Source: Clostridia bacterium
Lineage (GTDB): Bacteria > Bacillota > Clostridia > Oscillospirales > CAG-272
Direction: 5' to 3'
DNA length: 64,000 nucleotides
Assembly (NCBI GenBank): GCA_017463485.1
Contig: JAFTPD010000007.1
Coordinates: 1 to 64,000, forward strand
This document shows positions 37,069-45,327 of the stretch, piece by piece. The notes below the pieces were generated by a model. That model was not told the DNA's origin, did not search any database, and worked only from the letters and a program-made list of their open reading frames with translations. A program made the position numbers and the translations under genes. The number at the start of each line of letters is the position of its first letter. Position 1 is the stretch's first letter.

Positions 37069-37568
37069 CAAAGATTGACCAAAGGTTGGGAGGATGAGTT
37101 GTTGACCTCAAATTTTCAGCAAGCTCAAATTTGAGGTCTGCCGCCTCAATTCCTCCCTCCCTTTGGAATCCCACCCACCTTGGGGTTTGGTTGGTGCGCG
37201 GATAGCCATCACACAAACGCTCTTACAAATTATACCGAAAGGTCGCAAATTGGAAATCAAACACACCCGATGTAGCGGTGATTTATTAGGGGAACAACGT
37301 CGAAAAAGATTTGAAATTTGTTTAGGATTATTCTAAAGGGAATTATGCACCATTGTCCCCGCCAAAGGCGTACTCTTACCGACCAAGTTTCCGTCGCTCC
37401 GACGGAAACTTGGCGTTATTGGTGTTGGCGACTTGGGCGCGTGATCACGCCTTGCCCGCACACTTGCGGCAAGGCGGCGCGTTTAGGATGGTGAGATTCT
37501 TAAGAGAGGAAACAATGGGTTTCTTCTCTTAAGTCGTTCTTGGTTACTTCTGTCGATACAGAAGTAAC
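37041..37568 (+). ncRNA. Element E, copy B: ~528-bp hairpin-rich element, inverted relative to copy A
   Basis: Same order of hairpins as copy A read on the other strand: GCTACTTTC/GAAAGTAGC (37041-37068), CTCATCCTCCC/GGGAGGAATTGAG, CCAAGTTTCCGTC/GACGGAAACTTGG (37383-37413), CGCCTTGCCCGCA/TGCGGCAAGGCG (from 37449), CTTAAGAGAGGAAAC/GTTTCTTCTCTTAAG (37499-37533, one G-U pair) and GTTACTTCTG/CAGAAGTAAC. Relative to copy A, paired positions change together (TCCC/GGGA to TTCC/GGAA in one stem; GTTACTTTTC to GCTACTTTC with matching partner in another). No reading frame is conserved between the copies. No T run follows either end. Confidence 0.55.
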
Positions 37569-38026
37569 ATAAAAATAAATACTCGTATCTTCCCAACACT
37601 TTTAATAATTTACAACTCAAATTCATGTAAAACAACCTCTCTTTTCTCAAAAAAACAAAAGAAATTAAAATATTTTCCCGTTTTTAGCGTTGCGGAAGCA
37701 CTCGTTTCGTCAAAATGCACAAAGCCATTAAAAACGGCTTTTTTTCTTATTTGTATGATATATTTTTATCAAGCGCCATATATAGAAAACAGTCATTGAC
37801 TTTTCCAAAAACGTCAATTTCCTGTTTTTTTAAGCGCAACAGGCGTTTTTTGTTTGCGGCAACAAATCCGGCCTGTCTGCATTTTGGTTTTGCTACAAGG
37901 TTTTTTGTTATTTTTTTATCATAAATTTTGATAAATTTTTATCAGTTTTAAGCATTTTGAAAAAAGCAGCTCAAAAGGCGATCAAAAGTTTGTAAGGTTT
38001 TTCGGGCAAAATTTTTTTGTAACCTC
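37569..38026 (+). other. AT-rich leader region before the microcompartment operon
   Basis: About 460 bp with no supported gene. A small hairpin AAAGCC/GGCTTT followed by T residues (37723-37747) could end transcription coming from element E. The rest is very T-rich; a 69-codon frame at 37715 is rich in Phe and Ser codons expected from T-rich DNA and is not believed. Confidence 0.6.
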
Positions 38027-38077
38027 TTGAAAAATATTCGTCATTTTGTTATAATACAAGGTGAATAGATTTACCTT
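38027..38077 (+). promoter_or_regulatory. Promoter and operator of the microcompartment operon
   Basis: TTGAAA (38027), 17 bp, TATAAT (38050), followed at the expected transcription start by the near-perfect palindrome AAGGTGAA-taga-TTTACCTT (38058-38077). A repressor dimer binding there would block initiation. No regulator gene lies in or next to the operon. Confidence 0.75.
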
Positions 38078-38111
38078 CTATTAAAAATATCTTCGGGAGG
38101 TTAAAAACTCA

Positions 38112-39305
38112 ATGAAAATACTGGTTGTAAACGCCGGTAGCTCGTCCCTCAAATATCAGCTCTTTGATATGGACACGAACACAGTGCTGGCAAAAGGTCT
38201 GTGCGAGAAGATCGGTCTGTCGGGTGCTATCACTCACAAGCGCCCCGGTAAGCCCAACTATTCCACCGACTACGCAATGCCCACCCACAACGAGGCTATC
38301 GCCCTCGTTCTCAAGCTCCTCACCGACGCAGAGCTTGGCGTCATCGAAAGCGTTGACGAGATCACCGCAGTCGGACACCGCTTTGCACACGGCGGAAAGT
38401 TCACAGGTCCGCAGATGCTGGGCGAGGAGGAGATGAACTACATCGAATCCATCATTCCCATCAACCCCCTGCACGGCCCGCCCGCTATCAAGGGCGTATG
38501 CGCTTGCCGCGCATCTATGCCGAACACCCCTCAGGTCGGTGTGTTTGACACCTCCTTCTACGCAACTCTCGGCGAGGAGGCGTACATGTACGCTACTCCC
38601 TATGAGTGGTACGAAAAGTACGGTGTTCGCCGTTACGGCTTCCACGGCACGTCTCACAGATACGTTTCCCAAAAGGCGGCTGAGCTTGTAGGCAAGCCCT
38701 ACGATCAGCTCAAGATCGTTTCCTGCCATATCGGAAGCGGCTCCTCCATTACCGCTATCGACAGCGGCAAGGCAGTTGATACCTCCATGGGCTTTACTCC
38801 CCTTGAGGGTCTGCCTATGGGTACTCGCTGCGGTTGCATCGACCCCTCTATCGTTACATACGTTATGAAGCAGACGGGCATGACTCCCGACGAGATGGAC
38901 AACGAGATGAACAAGAAGTCAGGTCTTCTCGGCGTCAGCGGCGTTTCCAACGACGCGCGTGACGTCTGGGCGGCTGCAAAGGAAGGCAACAAGCGTGCTC
39001 GCCTTGCTATCGACCTTATGTGCCGCTCCGCAAAGAAGATCATCGGCTCTTACGTTGCAGAGATGAACGGCATGGATGTGCTCATCTTCACCGCAGGTCT
39101 TGGCGAGAACGACCGCGCGGCACGTCAGCTTATCGCTGAGAACATGGAATATCTCGGCGTAACCTTCGACAACGAAAAGAACCTCTCCATTCCCTCGGGC
39201 GTGGCAGGCGAGATCTCGGCTGACGGCTCCAAGGTAAAGGTTCTCGTAATTCCCACCGACGAGGAATTTATGATCGCTTGCGACACCGCGTCGCTTCTTA
39301 AATGA
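38112..39305 (+). CDS. ackA: Acetate/propionate kinase
   Basis: 397 residues, normal for the family. VVNAGSSSLKYQLFD (N-terminal Asn/Arg site), GHRFAHGG, FHGTSHRYVS and FTAGLGENDRAAR are the ASKHA acetate-kinase motifs. As first gene of the microcompartment operon it should make ATP from the acyl-phosphate produced by PduL, i.e. act as propionate kinase (PduW role) or acetate kinase. No encapsulation helix is apparent, so it probably works outside the shell. Ribosome site GGGAGG. Confidence 0.97.
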   Translation: MKILVVNAGSSSLKYQLFDMDTNTVLAKGLCEKIGLSGAITHKRPGKPNYSTDYAMPTHNEAIALVLKLLTDAELGVIESVDEITAVGHRFAHGGKFTGPQMLGEEEMNYIESIIPINPLHGPPAIKGVCACRASMPNTPQVGVFDTSFYATLGEEAYMYATPYEWYEKYGVRRYGFHGTSHRYVSQKAAELVGKPYDQLKIVSCHIGSGSSITAIDSGKAVDTSMGFTPLEGLPMGTRCGCIDPSIVTYVMKQTGMTPDEMDNEMNKKSGLLGVSGVSNDARDVWAAAKEGNKRARLAIDLMCRSAKKIIGSYVAEMNGMDVLIFTAGLGENDRAARQLIAENMEYLGVTFDNEKNLSIPSGVAGEISADGSKVKVLVIPTDEEFMIACDTASLLK

Positions 39306-39363
39306 TTTCCTGCCTGCGGGCTTGAAATAAAGAAAGAAATAAAATTGAAAGGAAATAAAGATT

Positions 39364-40194
39364 ATGGCACAGTCACCGTACGAAATCAAAAAAGAGATCT
39401 GTGAGATCGGTAAGAGAATCTACGATCACGGTTTCGTTGCCGCTAACGACGGTAACATCTCCGTTAAGGTCGGACCTAACGAATTCTACTGCACTCCCAC
39501 AGGCGTATCCAAGGGCTTTATGACCCCTGACATGATCATCAAGATCGACGCAAACGGAAACAAGATTGAGGGTAGACTTAACCCCTCCTCCGAGATCAAG
39601 ATGCACATGAGAGTTTATCAGGAGCGTCCCGACGCAGGCGCTGTCGTTCACGCTCATCCCCCTGTTGCTACCGCTTTCACCGTTGCAGGTGTTGAGATGG
39701 ATCAGTACATCCTCCCCGAGGCTATTCTGACTATCGGTAACGTTCCTACCTGTGATTACGGTACTCCCTCCACCATGGAGATTCCGGACTCTCTCATGCC
39801 CTACATTCAGAAGCATGACGCTTTCCTTCTTAAGAACCACGGCGCGCTGACCGTAGGTAACACCCTGCTCCGCGCTTGCTTCACTATGGAGGAAGTTGAA
39901 TTCAACGCAAAGATCAACCTCTACGCACGTCAGATCGGTGCAGGCCTCAACAGCCGTATCGACGAGATCCCCTGCGCGGAGCTTGAGAAGCTGATGGACC
40001 TCCGCAAGAGAATGGGACTTCCCGGCAAGCATCCCGGATGCAAGACCTGCCCCAATCTCGGTACGTCCAACTGCCGTTGCAAGGACAACGCTCCCGCAGG
40101 TCACACCTGCAACTGCGGCAACCATGCAGCATCTGCTGACAACGACCTGGTAGCTGAAATTACCAAGAAGGTCCTTGCAGCTCTCGGCAAGTAA
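39364..40194 (+). CDS. Class II aldolase with C-terminal encapsulation helix (fuculose/rhamnulose-1-phosphate type)
   Basis: 276 residues. The aldolase domain has GFVAANDGNISVKVG (phosphate loop), HAHPPVATAF (two His zinc ligands) and LLKNHGALTVG (third His). It would split L-fuculose- or L-rhamnulose-1-phosphate into dihydroxyacetone phosphate and lactaldehyde, the precursor of 1,2-propanediol. A cysteine-rich linker follows (about 226-255: CKTCPN...CRC...CNC, six Cys), then DNDLVAEITKKVLAALGK, an amphipathic helix typical of encapsulation peptides. This pairing of aldolase and tail is known from GRM5-type and planctomycete microcompartments. Confidence 0.88.
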   Translation: MAQSPYEIKKEICEIGKRIYDHGFVAANDGNISVKVGPNEFYCTPTGVSKGFMTPDMIIKIDANGNKIEGRLNPSSEIKMHMRVYQERPDAGAVVHAHPPVATAFTVAGVEMDQYILPEAILTIGNVPTCDYGTPSTMEIPDSLMPYIQKHDAFLLKNHGALTVGNTLLRACFTMEEVEFNAKINLYARQIGAGLNSRIDEIPCAELEKLMDLRKRMGLPGKHPGCKTCPNLGTSNCRCKDNAPAGHTCNCGNHAASADNDLVAEITKKVLAALGK

Positions 40195-40227
40195 TCCCCT
40201 GCCACTTAAATTCAGGTAGGTGATAAC

Positions 40228-41685
40228 ATGGCTGTTAATCTGACCGAAGCGCAGGTCGCAGAGGTAGTGGCAAAGGTCGTAAAAGAGCTTGTCACCTCCG
40301 CGCCCGTCGCAAAGACAGGCTGGGACTCTACCCAGTACAACGGTCGCCGTCTTGTTGGTATCTACGATAAGATGGAGGACGCCATCGCCGCCGCCGAAAA
40401 AGGATATAAGGCTATCCGCTCAATGACAGTCGCCGAGCGGGAAAAGCTGATCACCTCCATTCGCGAATACTGTCGCGCGGAGGCTGACGTAATGGCGGCT
40501 CTGGGCGTCGCTGAAACCAAAATGGGACGCGTCGACCACAAAATCGCAAAGCACAAGCTGGTTGCGGATAAAACACCCGGAACGGAGGATATCGTTGCCG
40601 AGGCAAAGACCGGTGACTGCGGTCTTACCCTCACCGAGCGCGCACCCTTCGGCGTGGTTGGAGCTATCACTCCCTCCACCAACCCCTCCGAGACTGTTAT
40701 CTGTAACAGCATGGGCATGATAGCGGCAGGAAACGGTGTTGTTTTCAACCCTCACCCCGGTGCTATCGCTACATCTAACTACGCCGTTGACCTTGTCAAC
40801 CGCGCAGTACACGCAGTAGGCGGACCTGAGGTCCTTGTGGCTTCGGTAGCAAAGCCTACGCTTGAAAGTGCTGATATCATGTATAAGCATCCTTCCATCA
40901 AGCTGCTCGTTTGCACGGGCGGACCCGGAGTTGTAAGAGCCGTTCTCTCCTCCGGAAAGAAGGCTATCGGCGCGGGCGCGGGAAATCCTCCCGTTATCGT
41001 TGACGATACTGCCGATATTGAGAAGGCGGCGAAGGATATCATTGACGGCTGTACCTTCGACAACAACCTCCCCTGCATCGCTGAAAAAGAGGTGTTCGTA
41101 TTCAACGGCGTTGCCGACAGACTTATCTCCGGCATGCTGAAAAACGGATGCATCCTGCTGACAAGAGAGCAGGCTGACGCACTTGCAAAGGTGGTGCTTG
41201 TTGAAAAGACTGATCCCAAGACGGGCAAGGTAAAGCATATCGTCAACCGCGATTGCGTTGGACGTGACTGCCGTGTCATTCTTGAAAAGATCGGTATCAA
41301 GGTCGGCCCCGAGATCAGATGCGCTATCGCGGAGGTTCCGTTTGAGCATCTGTTCGTTCAGGAGGAGCTGATGATGCCTATTCTCGGTATCGTCCGCGTG
41401 CGCGACATTGACGAGGCTATCGAGCTTGCCTGCAAGGCAGAGCACGGCAACCGTCACACGGCGCACATGCACTCCAAAAACATTGACAATCTTTCAAGAT
41501 TCGCAAAGGCTGTCGAAACCACCATTTTCGTAAAGAACGCTCCCTCTTATGCGGGAATCGGCTTTGGCGGAGAGGGTCACACCACCTTCACCATCGCAGG
41601 TCCCACGGGCGAGGGCATTACCTCTGCAAAGAGCTTTACAAGACTTCGCAGATGCGTTATGGCTGACAGCTTCAGAATCATTTAA
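40228..41685 (+). CDS. pduP: CoA-acylating propionaldehyde dehydrogenase with N-terminal encapsulation peptide
   Basis: 485 residues. The first ~22 residues (LTEAQVAEVVAKVVKELV) form an amphipathic helix of the kind that targets PduP to the shell interior. The ALDH domain follows, with GAITPSTNPSE and the catalytic Cys283 in NNLPCIAEKEVF. It converts propionaldehyde, CoA and NAD+ to propionyl-CoA and NADH. Directly downstream of the aldolase and upstream of the alcohol dehydrogenase, so that oxidation and reduction of the aldehyde are encoded together. Confidence 0.95.
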   Translation: MAVNLTEAQVAEVVAKVVKELVTSAPVAKTGWDSTQYNGRRLVGIYDKMEDAIAAAEKGYKAIRSMTVAEREKLITSIREYCRAEADVMAALGVAETKMGRVDHKIAKHKLVADKTPGTEDIVAEAKTGDCGLTLTERAPFGVVGAITPSTNPSETVICNSMGMIAAGNGVVFNPHPGAIATSNYAVDLVNRAVHAVGGPEVLVASVAKPTLESADIMYKHPSIKLLVCTGGPGVVRAVLSSGKKAIGAGAGNPPVIVDDTADIEKAAKDIIDGCTFDNNLPCIAEKEVFVFNGVADRLISGMLKNGCILLTREQADALAKVVLVEKTDPKTGKVKHIVNRDCVGRDCRVILEKIGIKVGPEIRCAIAEVPFEHLFVQEELMMPILGIVRVRDIDEAIELACKAEHGNRHTAHMHSKNIDNLSRFAKAVETTIFVKNAPSYAGIGFGGEGHTTFTIAGPTGEGITSAKSFTRLRRCVMADSFRII

Positions 41686-41711
41686 CCACTTTTACAGAAA
41701 GGAAGATCACA

Positions 41712-42926
41712 ATGGATATTACCTCTACACAGATCGAGGATATCGTCCGTCAGGTGCTGGGTTCTATGGGCAGAACCGCTCCCGCATCCTCTGCGGCTAT
41801 TCCGAGCAAGGTCCGCGCGGCTATGCTGGTTGGAAGCAAGAAGATCGAGGTACAGGAAATTCCCCTACCTCAGCTTGGCGACAACGATATTCTTGTTAAG
41901 GTCGAGGGCGCAGGTATCTGCGGAACGGACGTTCATGAGTGGAAGTCCGACCCCTTCGGTCTTATTCCCGTAATCCTCGGACACGAGGGAACGGGTGAGG
42001 TCGTTTACGTTGGTAAGAATATCAAGACCGATACCGCGGGCAAGCCCCTCAGAGTCGGCGACAAGATCGTTACCTCCGTAATCTCCTGCGGCGAGTGCTA
42101 CGCTTGCCGTATGACTCCCGGTAGAACCAACCTCTGCGACAAGCAGGGCGTGTTCGGTCTTATCGGCGAAGCCAGAGGAAAGGCCGAGGGCAACCGAGCT
42201 AACGGCTGGTTTGCTGACTACATGGTCATTCCCGGAGAAGGTACGACCTACTTCCAGGTCAACGACCTTAATCTTAATCAGAGAATGCTCCTTGAGCTGG
42301 CTTGCGTTTGCGTTCACGCGCTTGAGCGCGGTCAGTCCACAGGACTTATCAACTTCGGCTCGAAGGTACTCGTTCAGGGCTGCGGTCCCGTAGGATTGGT
42401 TATGATCACCGTCCTCCGCGCGGCAGGTATCAACCACATTATTGCGGTTGACGGAAACGAGGACAGACTGAAAGTGGCACAGCGCATGGGCGCGAAGACC
42501 ACTGTCTGCTTCAAGCGTCCCACCGAGGATACTCTTGACAAGCGCGTTGCAAAGGTCAAGGAGATCGCAAACGGCGTTGGAGTTGATTTTGCATTCCAGT
42601 GCACCGGCGCACCCGTTGCTGCCGCCGACATTTACAGCTACATCCGCCGCGGCGGCGGTATGTGCGAGATGGGCTTCTTCGTTAACAACGGAGAGTATTC
42701 CATCAATCCTCACTTCGCTATGTGTAACAAGGAGATCGACATTGTCGGCTCTTGGGACTACAGCGCAGAGGATTACCCCAAGACCGTTGCTTTCCTCCAC
42801 CAGTGCGAGGAAATGAACATTCCGATCGAAGAGCTGATCACCCACTCCTTCTCTCTTGACGAGATGAACGAGGCTATGGAAACAAACGTAGCTCAAAAGG
42901 GTATCAAGATCTGCTACAAGGCATAA
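41712..42926 (+). CDS. Zinc-dependent alcohol dehydrogenase (MDR family) with N-terminal encapsulation peptide
   Basis: 404 residues. Residues 1-20 (MDITSTQIEDIVRQVLGSM) are an amphipathic helix joined by an Ala/Ser/Pro linker, as in encapsulated enzymes. The core is a medium-chain dehydrogenase: catalytic zinc ligands in GAGICGTDVHEW and LGHEGTGE, structural zinc CGECYACRMTPGRTNLC, and a Rossmann motif VQGCGPVGLVMI. In the propanediol pathway this role (propionaldehyde to propanol, recycling NAD+) is usually taken by the iron enzyme PduQ, so a zinc MDR enzyme here is a substitution. It might also reduce lactaldehyde to propanediol. Confidence 0.9.
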   Translation: MDITSTQIEDIVRQVLGSMGRTAPASSAAIPSKVRAAMLVGSKKIEVQEIPLPQLGDNDILVKVEGAGICGTDVHEWKSDPFGLIPVILGHEGTGEVVYVGKNIKTDTAGKPLRVGDKIVTSVISCGECYACRMTPGRTNLCDKQGVFGLIGEARGKAEGNRANGWFADYMVIPGEGTTYFQVNDLNLNQRMLLELACVCVHALERGQSTGLINFGSKVLVQGCGPVGLVMITVLRAAGINHIIAVDGNEDRLKVAQRMGAKTTVCFKRPTEDTLDKRVAKVKEIANGVGVDFAFQCTGAPVAAADIYSYIRRGGGMCEMGFFVNNGEYSINPHFAMCNKEIDIVGSWDYSAEDYPKTVAFLHQCEEMNIPIEELITHSFSLDEMNEAMETNVAQKGIKICYKA

Positions 42927-42938
42927 GAGGTTACCGTT

Positions 42939-43271
42939 ATGGCAGCTCTCGGAATGATCGAAGTTTACGGATTCGCAACCTCTATCGTGGTTGCGGACGC
43001 GGTTGCAAAGGCCGCAGACGTTAAGGTAGTGGCTATCGACAGAAACAAGCCCGCAAATGCCGACCAGTGTGAAGTCCCCCTCGTTATGATAGTAAAATTC
43101 GAGGGCGATCCCGCCGCAGTTGAAGCGGCGCACGACGCAGGCGTTGCGGTTGCCAAGGAGAGAAACCTCTACATCACGTCAAAGATCAACTCTGGACTTG
43201 ATCCCTCGGTTGAATGGTTCGCACATCTCACCGCCACGGGCAGAGATAAGCTGCGCAACCCAAAGAAATAA
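42939..43271 (+). CDS. Microcompartment shell protein (BMC-H, divergent)
   Basis: 110 residues. ALGMIEVYGFATSIVVADAVAKAADVKVVAID is the BMC fold start. The pore-loop region reads NKPANADQCEVPLVMIVKFEGDP, a few residues longer than and unlike the [11 protein letters not shown] pore of its neighbours, and there is a C-terminal extension (SVEWFAHLTATGRDKLRNPKK). It likely forms a hexamer with a different pore or a special partner. First of four consecutive shell genes. Confidence 0.9.
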   Translation: MAALGMIEVYGFATSIVVADAVAKAADVKVVAIDRNKPANADQCEVPLVMIVKFEGDPAAVEAAHDAGVAVAKERNLYITSKINSGLDPSVEWFAHLTATGRDKLRNPKK

Positions 43272-43343
43272 AGTCTACATTATTAATTAAAAAACAAAAT
43301 CTAAAAATTAAAAAGTCGCAAAGCGACGAACAGGAGGATTATT

Positions 43344-43619
43344 ATGAGTGAAGCATTGGGAATGGTTGAGACCCGAGGTCTTGTAGCTGCTATCGAGGCA
43401 GCTGATGCTATGGTAAAGGCAGCAAACGTAACTCTTATCGGCTCCGAGAAGATCGGTAGCGGTCTCGTAAGCGTTATGGTTCGCGGTGACGTTGGAGCTG
43501 TTAAGGCTGCTGTTGAGGCAGGCGGCGCAGCTGCTTCCAGACTGGGCGAGGTTATCGCTACTCACGTTATCCCCAGACCCCACACCGACGTTAACAAGCT
43601 GCTCCCCACTCTCGGCTGA
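43344..43619 (+). CDS. Major hexameric shell protein (PduA/J type)
   Basis: 91 residues, canonical [35 protein letters not shown], pore-loop [25 protein letters not shown] and [18 protein letters not shown]. It tiles the facets of the shell and its central pore passes small polar metabolites such as propanediol. Nearly identical to the gene at 44040. Confidence 0.97.
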   Translation: MSEALGMVETRGLVAAIEAADAMVKAANVTLIGSEKIGSGLVSVMVRGDVGAVKAAVEAGGAAASRLGEVIATHVIPRPHTDVNKLLPTLG

Positions 43620-43658
43620 TAAAGTCAGATACTTAAACAAAGCAATCGGAGCATCACT

Positions 43659-43940
43659 ATGGAAAAGGCAATAGCTCTGCTCGAGGTTCAGGCAATGGTA
43701 ACTGCCATAGCAGGACTCGATGCAATGGTAAAAGCCGCCGACGTCAAGCTCATTCACGTTGAAAAAAGACTTGGCGGTAGGCTTGTAACCCTGGTGGTGG
43801 AGGGCTCGGTTTCGTCTGTTACTGCAGCGGCAGAAGCAGGTCGCGCCGCCGCCGCAGAGGTTGGAAACGTCAAGCTCTGCGAGGTAATCGCCCGCCCTCA
43901 CGAGGAGATCATGAAATTCTTAAAGACCGACGCCGTATAA
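43659..43940 (+). CDS. Hexameric shell protein (BMC-H)
   Basis: 93 residues. EKAIALLEVQAMVTAIAGLDAMVKAADVKLIHVEKRLGGRLVTLVVEG: same fold but different pore loop (KRLGGR) from the two PduA/J-type proteins on either side. The ending HEEIMKFLKTDAV is distinct. It would add a second pore chemistry to the shell. Confidence 0.95.
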   Translation: MEKAIALLEVQAMVTAIAGLDAMVKAADVKLIHVEKRLGGRLVTLVVEGSVSSVTAAAEAGRAAAAEVGNVKLCEVIARPHEEIMKFLKTDAV

Positions 43941-44039
43941 ATTCGGCTCGGCTCGCCCGCGGGGCGACAAAAGCACACAGTGTCATTGCCGACGGTCGGC
44001 TTTGATATAAATTGAAAAATTTTTTAGGAGGAAAATACA

Positions 44040-44312
44040 ATGAACGAAGCTCTTGGAATGGTTGAAACCAGAGGTCTTGTAGCTGCTATCGAGGCAGCTG
44101 ATGCTATGGTTAAGGCTGCAAACGTAACTCTTATCGGCTCCGAGAAGATCGGTAGCGGTCTCGTAAGCGTTATGGTTCGCGGCGACGTTGGCGCTGTTAA
44201 GGCTGCCGTTGAGGCAGGCGGCGCAGCTGCTTCCAGACTGGGTGAGGTTATCGCTACTCACGTTATTCCCAGACCTCACACCGACGTTGACAAGCTCCTT
44301 CCCACTATCTGA
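44040..44312 (+). CDS. Major hexameric shell protein (PduA/J type), second copy
   Basis: 90 residues, differing from the product of 43344-43619 at only about four positions (N for S at residue 2 and the C-terminal DKLLPTI). The DNA is also nearly identical, pointing to a recent duplication or gene conversion across the intervening shell gene. Strong ribosome site AGGAGG. Confidence 0.97.
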   Translation: MNEALGMVETRGLVAAIEAADAMVKAANVTLIGSEKIGSGLVSVMVRGDVGAVKAAVEAGGAAASRLGEVIATHVIPRPHTDVDKLLPTI

Positions 44313-44333
44313 TAGGCTTGTCTTAACCTGTAT

Positions 44334-44420
44334 CGACGGATCTTTCCGTCGCAAGAGTACGGTTGCCGCGCCTTTGCGGCAACCGTACACCCCACAAATT
44401 TACGCCCGCAAGTGGGCGTA
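44334..44420 (+). promoter_or_regulatory. Three intercistronic hairpins between shell genes and pduL
   Basis: CGACGGA/CCGTCG (44334-44351), GTACGGTTGCCGC/GCGGCAACCGTAC (44357-44388, 13 perfect pairs) and TACGCCC/GGGCGTA (44401-44420). None is followed by a T run. They may stabilise the upstream mRNA or mark a processing point, allowing more shell protein than enzyme. Confidence 0.55.
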
Positions 44421-44503
44421 CCAAGGAATTTCTGCTTTTAACTTACAAGAAATCTCTCGGTTTGCTCATTTGTAAAGCTTTGTATAAAGGAAGGAATACG
44501 TTT

Positions 44504-45160
44504 ATGGAACTGTGCTCTAAAACAGTAGAAGAAATAGTAAAGCGCGTGCTTTCGGAATATTCGGAAGGTACGGACGGCGGCTCGCTTGAAATCCCCGTGG
44601 GAATCTCCAACCGCCACATCCATCTCAACCGCGAGGGCCTTGAAACCCTTTTCGGAAAAGGCTACGAGCTGACTCCCATCAAGGATCTCTCCCAGCCCGG
44701 TCAGTACGCCTGCAAGGAGCAGTTGACTCTCGTCGGACCATCTATGCGCGCCATTGAGGGCGTGCGCGTGCTTGGCCCTCTGCGCTCCAAAAATCAGGTG
44801 GAGATATCCGTTACCGACTCCTACGTGCTGAAGGTCAAGCCCCCCGTGCGCGAGTCGGGCAAGACCGAGGGCTCTGCTCCCATTACCATTATCGGTCCGA
44901 AGGGAACACTCGTTCTGAACGAGGGCTGCATTATCGCAAACCGCCACATTCACATGAGCCCCTCCGACGCGGCTAAATTCCATGTCACCGACGGTGAATA
45001 TATCGACGTTGACGCATTCAGCGGCACCAAGCGTACCCGCTGGTTTGACGTTCAGGTGCGCGTCCACGAGCAGTTCCGCCTCGAAATGCACGTGGATACC
45101 GACGACGCTAACGCAGTCGGCTTCAAAAACGGAAGCAAAGTCGTACCGGTTAAGAAGTGA
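44504..45160 (+). CDS. pduL: Phosphate propanoyltransferase PduL with N-terminal encapsulation peptide
   Basis: 218 residues; start at ATG 44504 after AAAGGAAGG. MELCSKTVEEIVKRVLSEY is an amphipathic targeting helix. The two beta-barrel domains each carry a zinc-binding motif: SNRHIHLN and ANRHIHMSPSDA. PduL exchanges CoA for phosphate on propionyl-CoA, releasing CoA inside the shell and propionyl-phosphate for AckA. R1 copy 3 follows its stop codon. Confidence 0.95.
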   Translation: MELCSKTVEEIVKRVLSEYSEGTDGGSLEIPVGISNRHIHLNREGLETLFGKGYELTPIKDLSQPGQYACKEQLTLVGPSMRAIEGVRVLGPLRSKNQVEISVTDSYVLKVKPPVRESGKTEGSAPITIIGPKGTLVLNEGCIIANRHIHMSPSDAAKFHVTDGEYIDVDAFSGTKRTRWFDVQVRVHEQFRLEMHVDTDDANAVGFKNGSKVVPVKK

Positions 45161-45170
45161 TTTGAACTGA

Positions 45171-45327
45171 TGTGGGGTTTCACCCCACACCCCACCAAAC
45201 TTTCTTGAAAGAAAGTTTGGATCAAAGAACTTTACTGCAAAAATTTCTTGTTTAGATTTGTTTACAATGGTGGCAACCGTAAACATCTCGATAACCCCCG
45301 TGGGCCCCTTACCCACTGCGGTATTAA
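45171..45327 (+). repeat. R1 repeat, copy 3, inside the microcompartment operon
   Basis: Begins 10 bp after the pduL stop. GTGGGG/CCCCAC, CAAACTTTC/GAAAGTTTG, TTGTTTAGATTTGTTTA block, and GTGGGC...ACCCAC. The rest of the 341-bp gap to the vertex gene is an AT-rich stretch with ATTCATT repeats and a CGCTTTTCGC/GCGAAAAGC hairpin at about 45413-45437, the usual end piece of R1 separated by an insertion. Confidence 0.85.

Noticed and set aside
37715-37924. 69-codon + frame in the microcompartment leader
   Set aside because: Composition follows the T-rich DNA, no ribosome site, no recognisable features.
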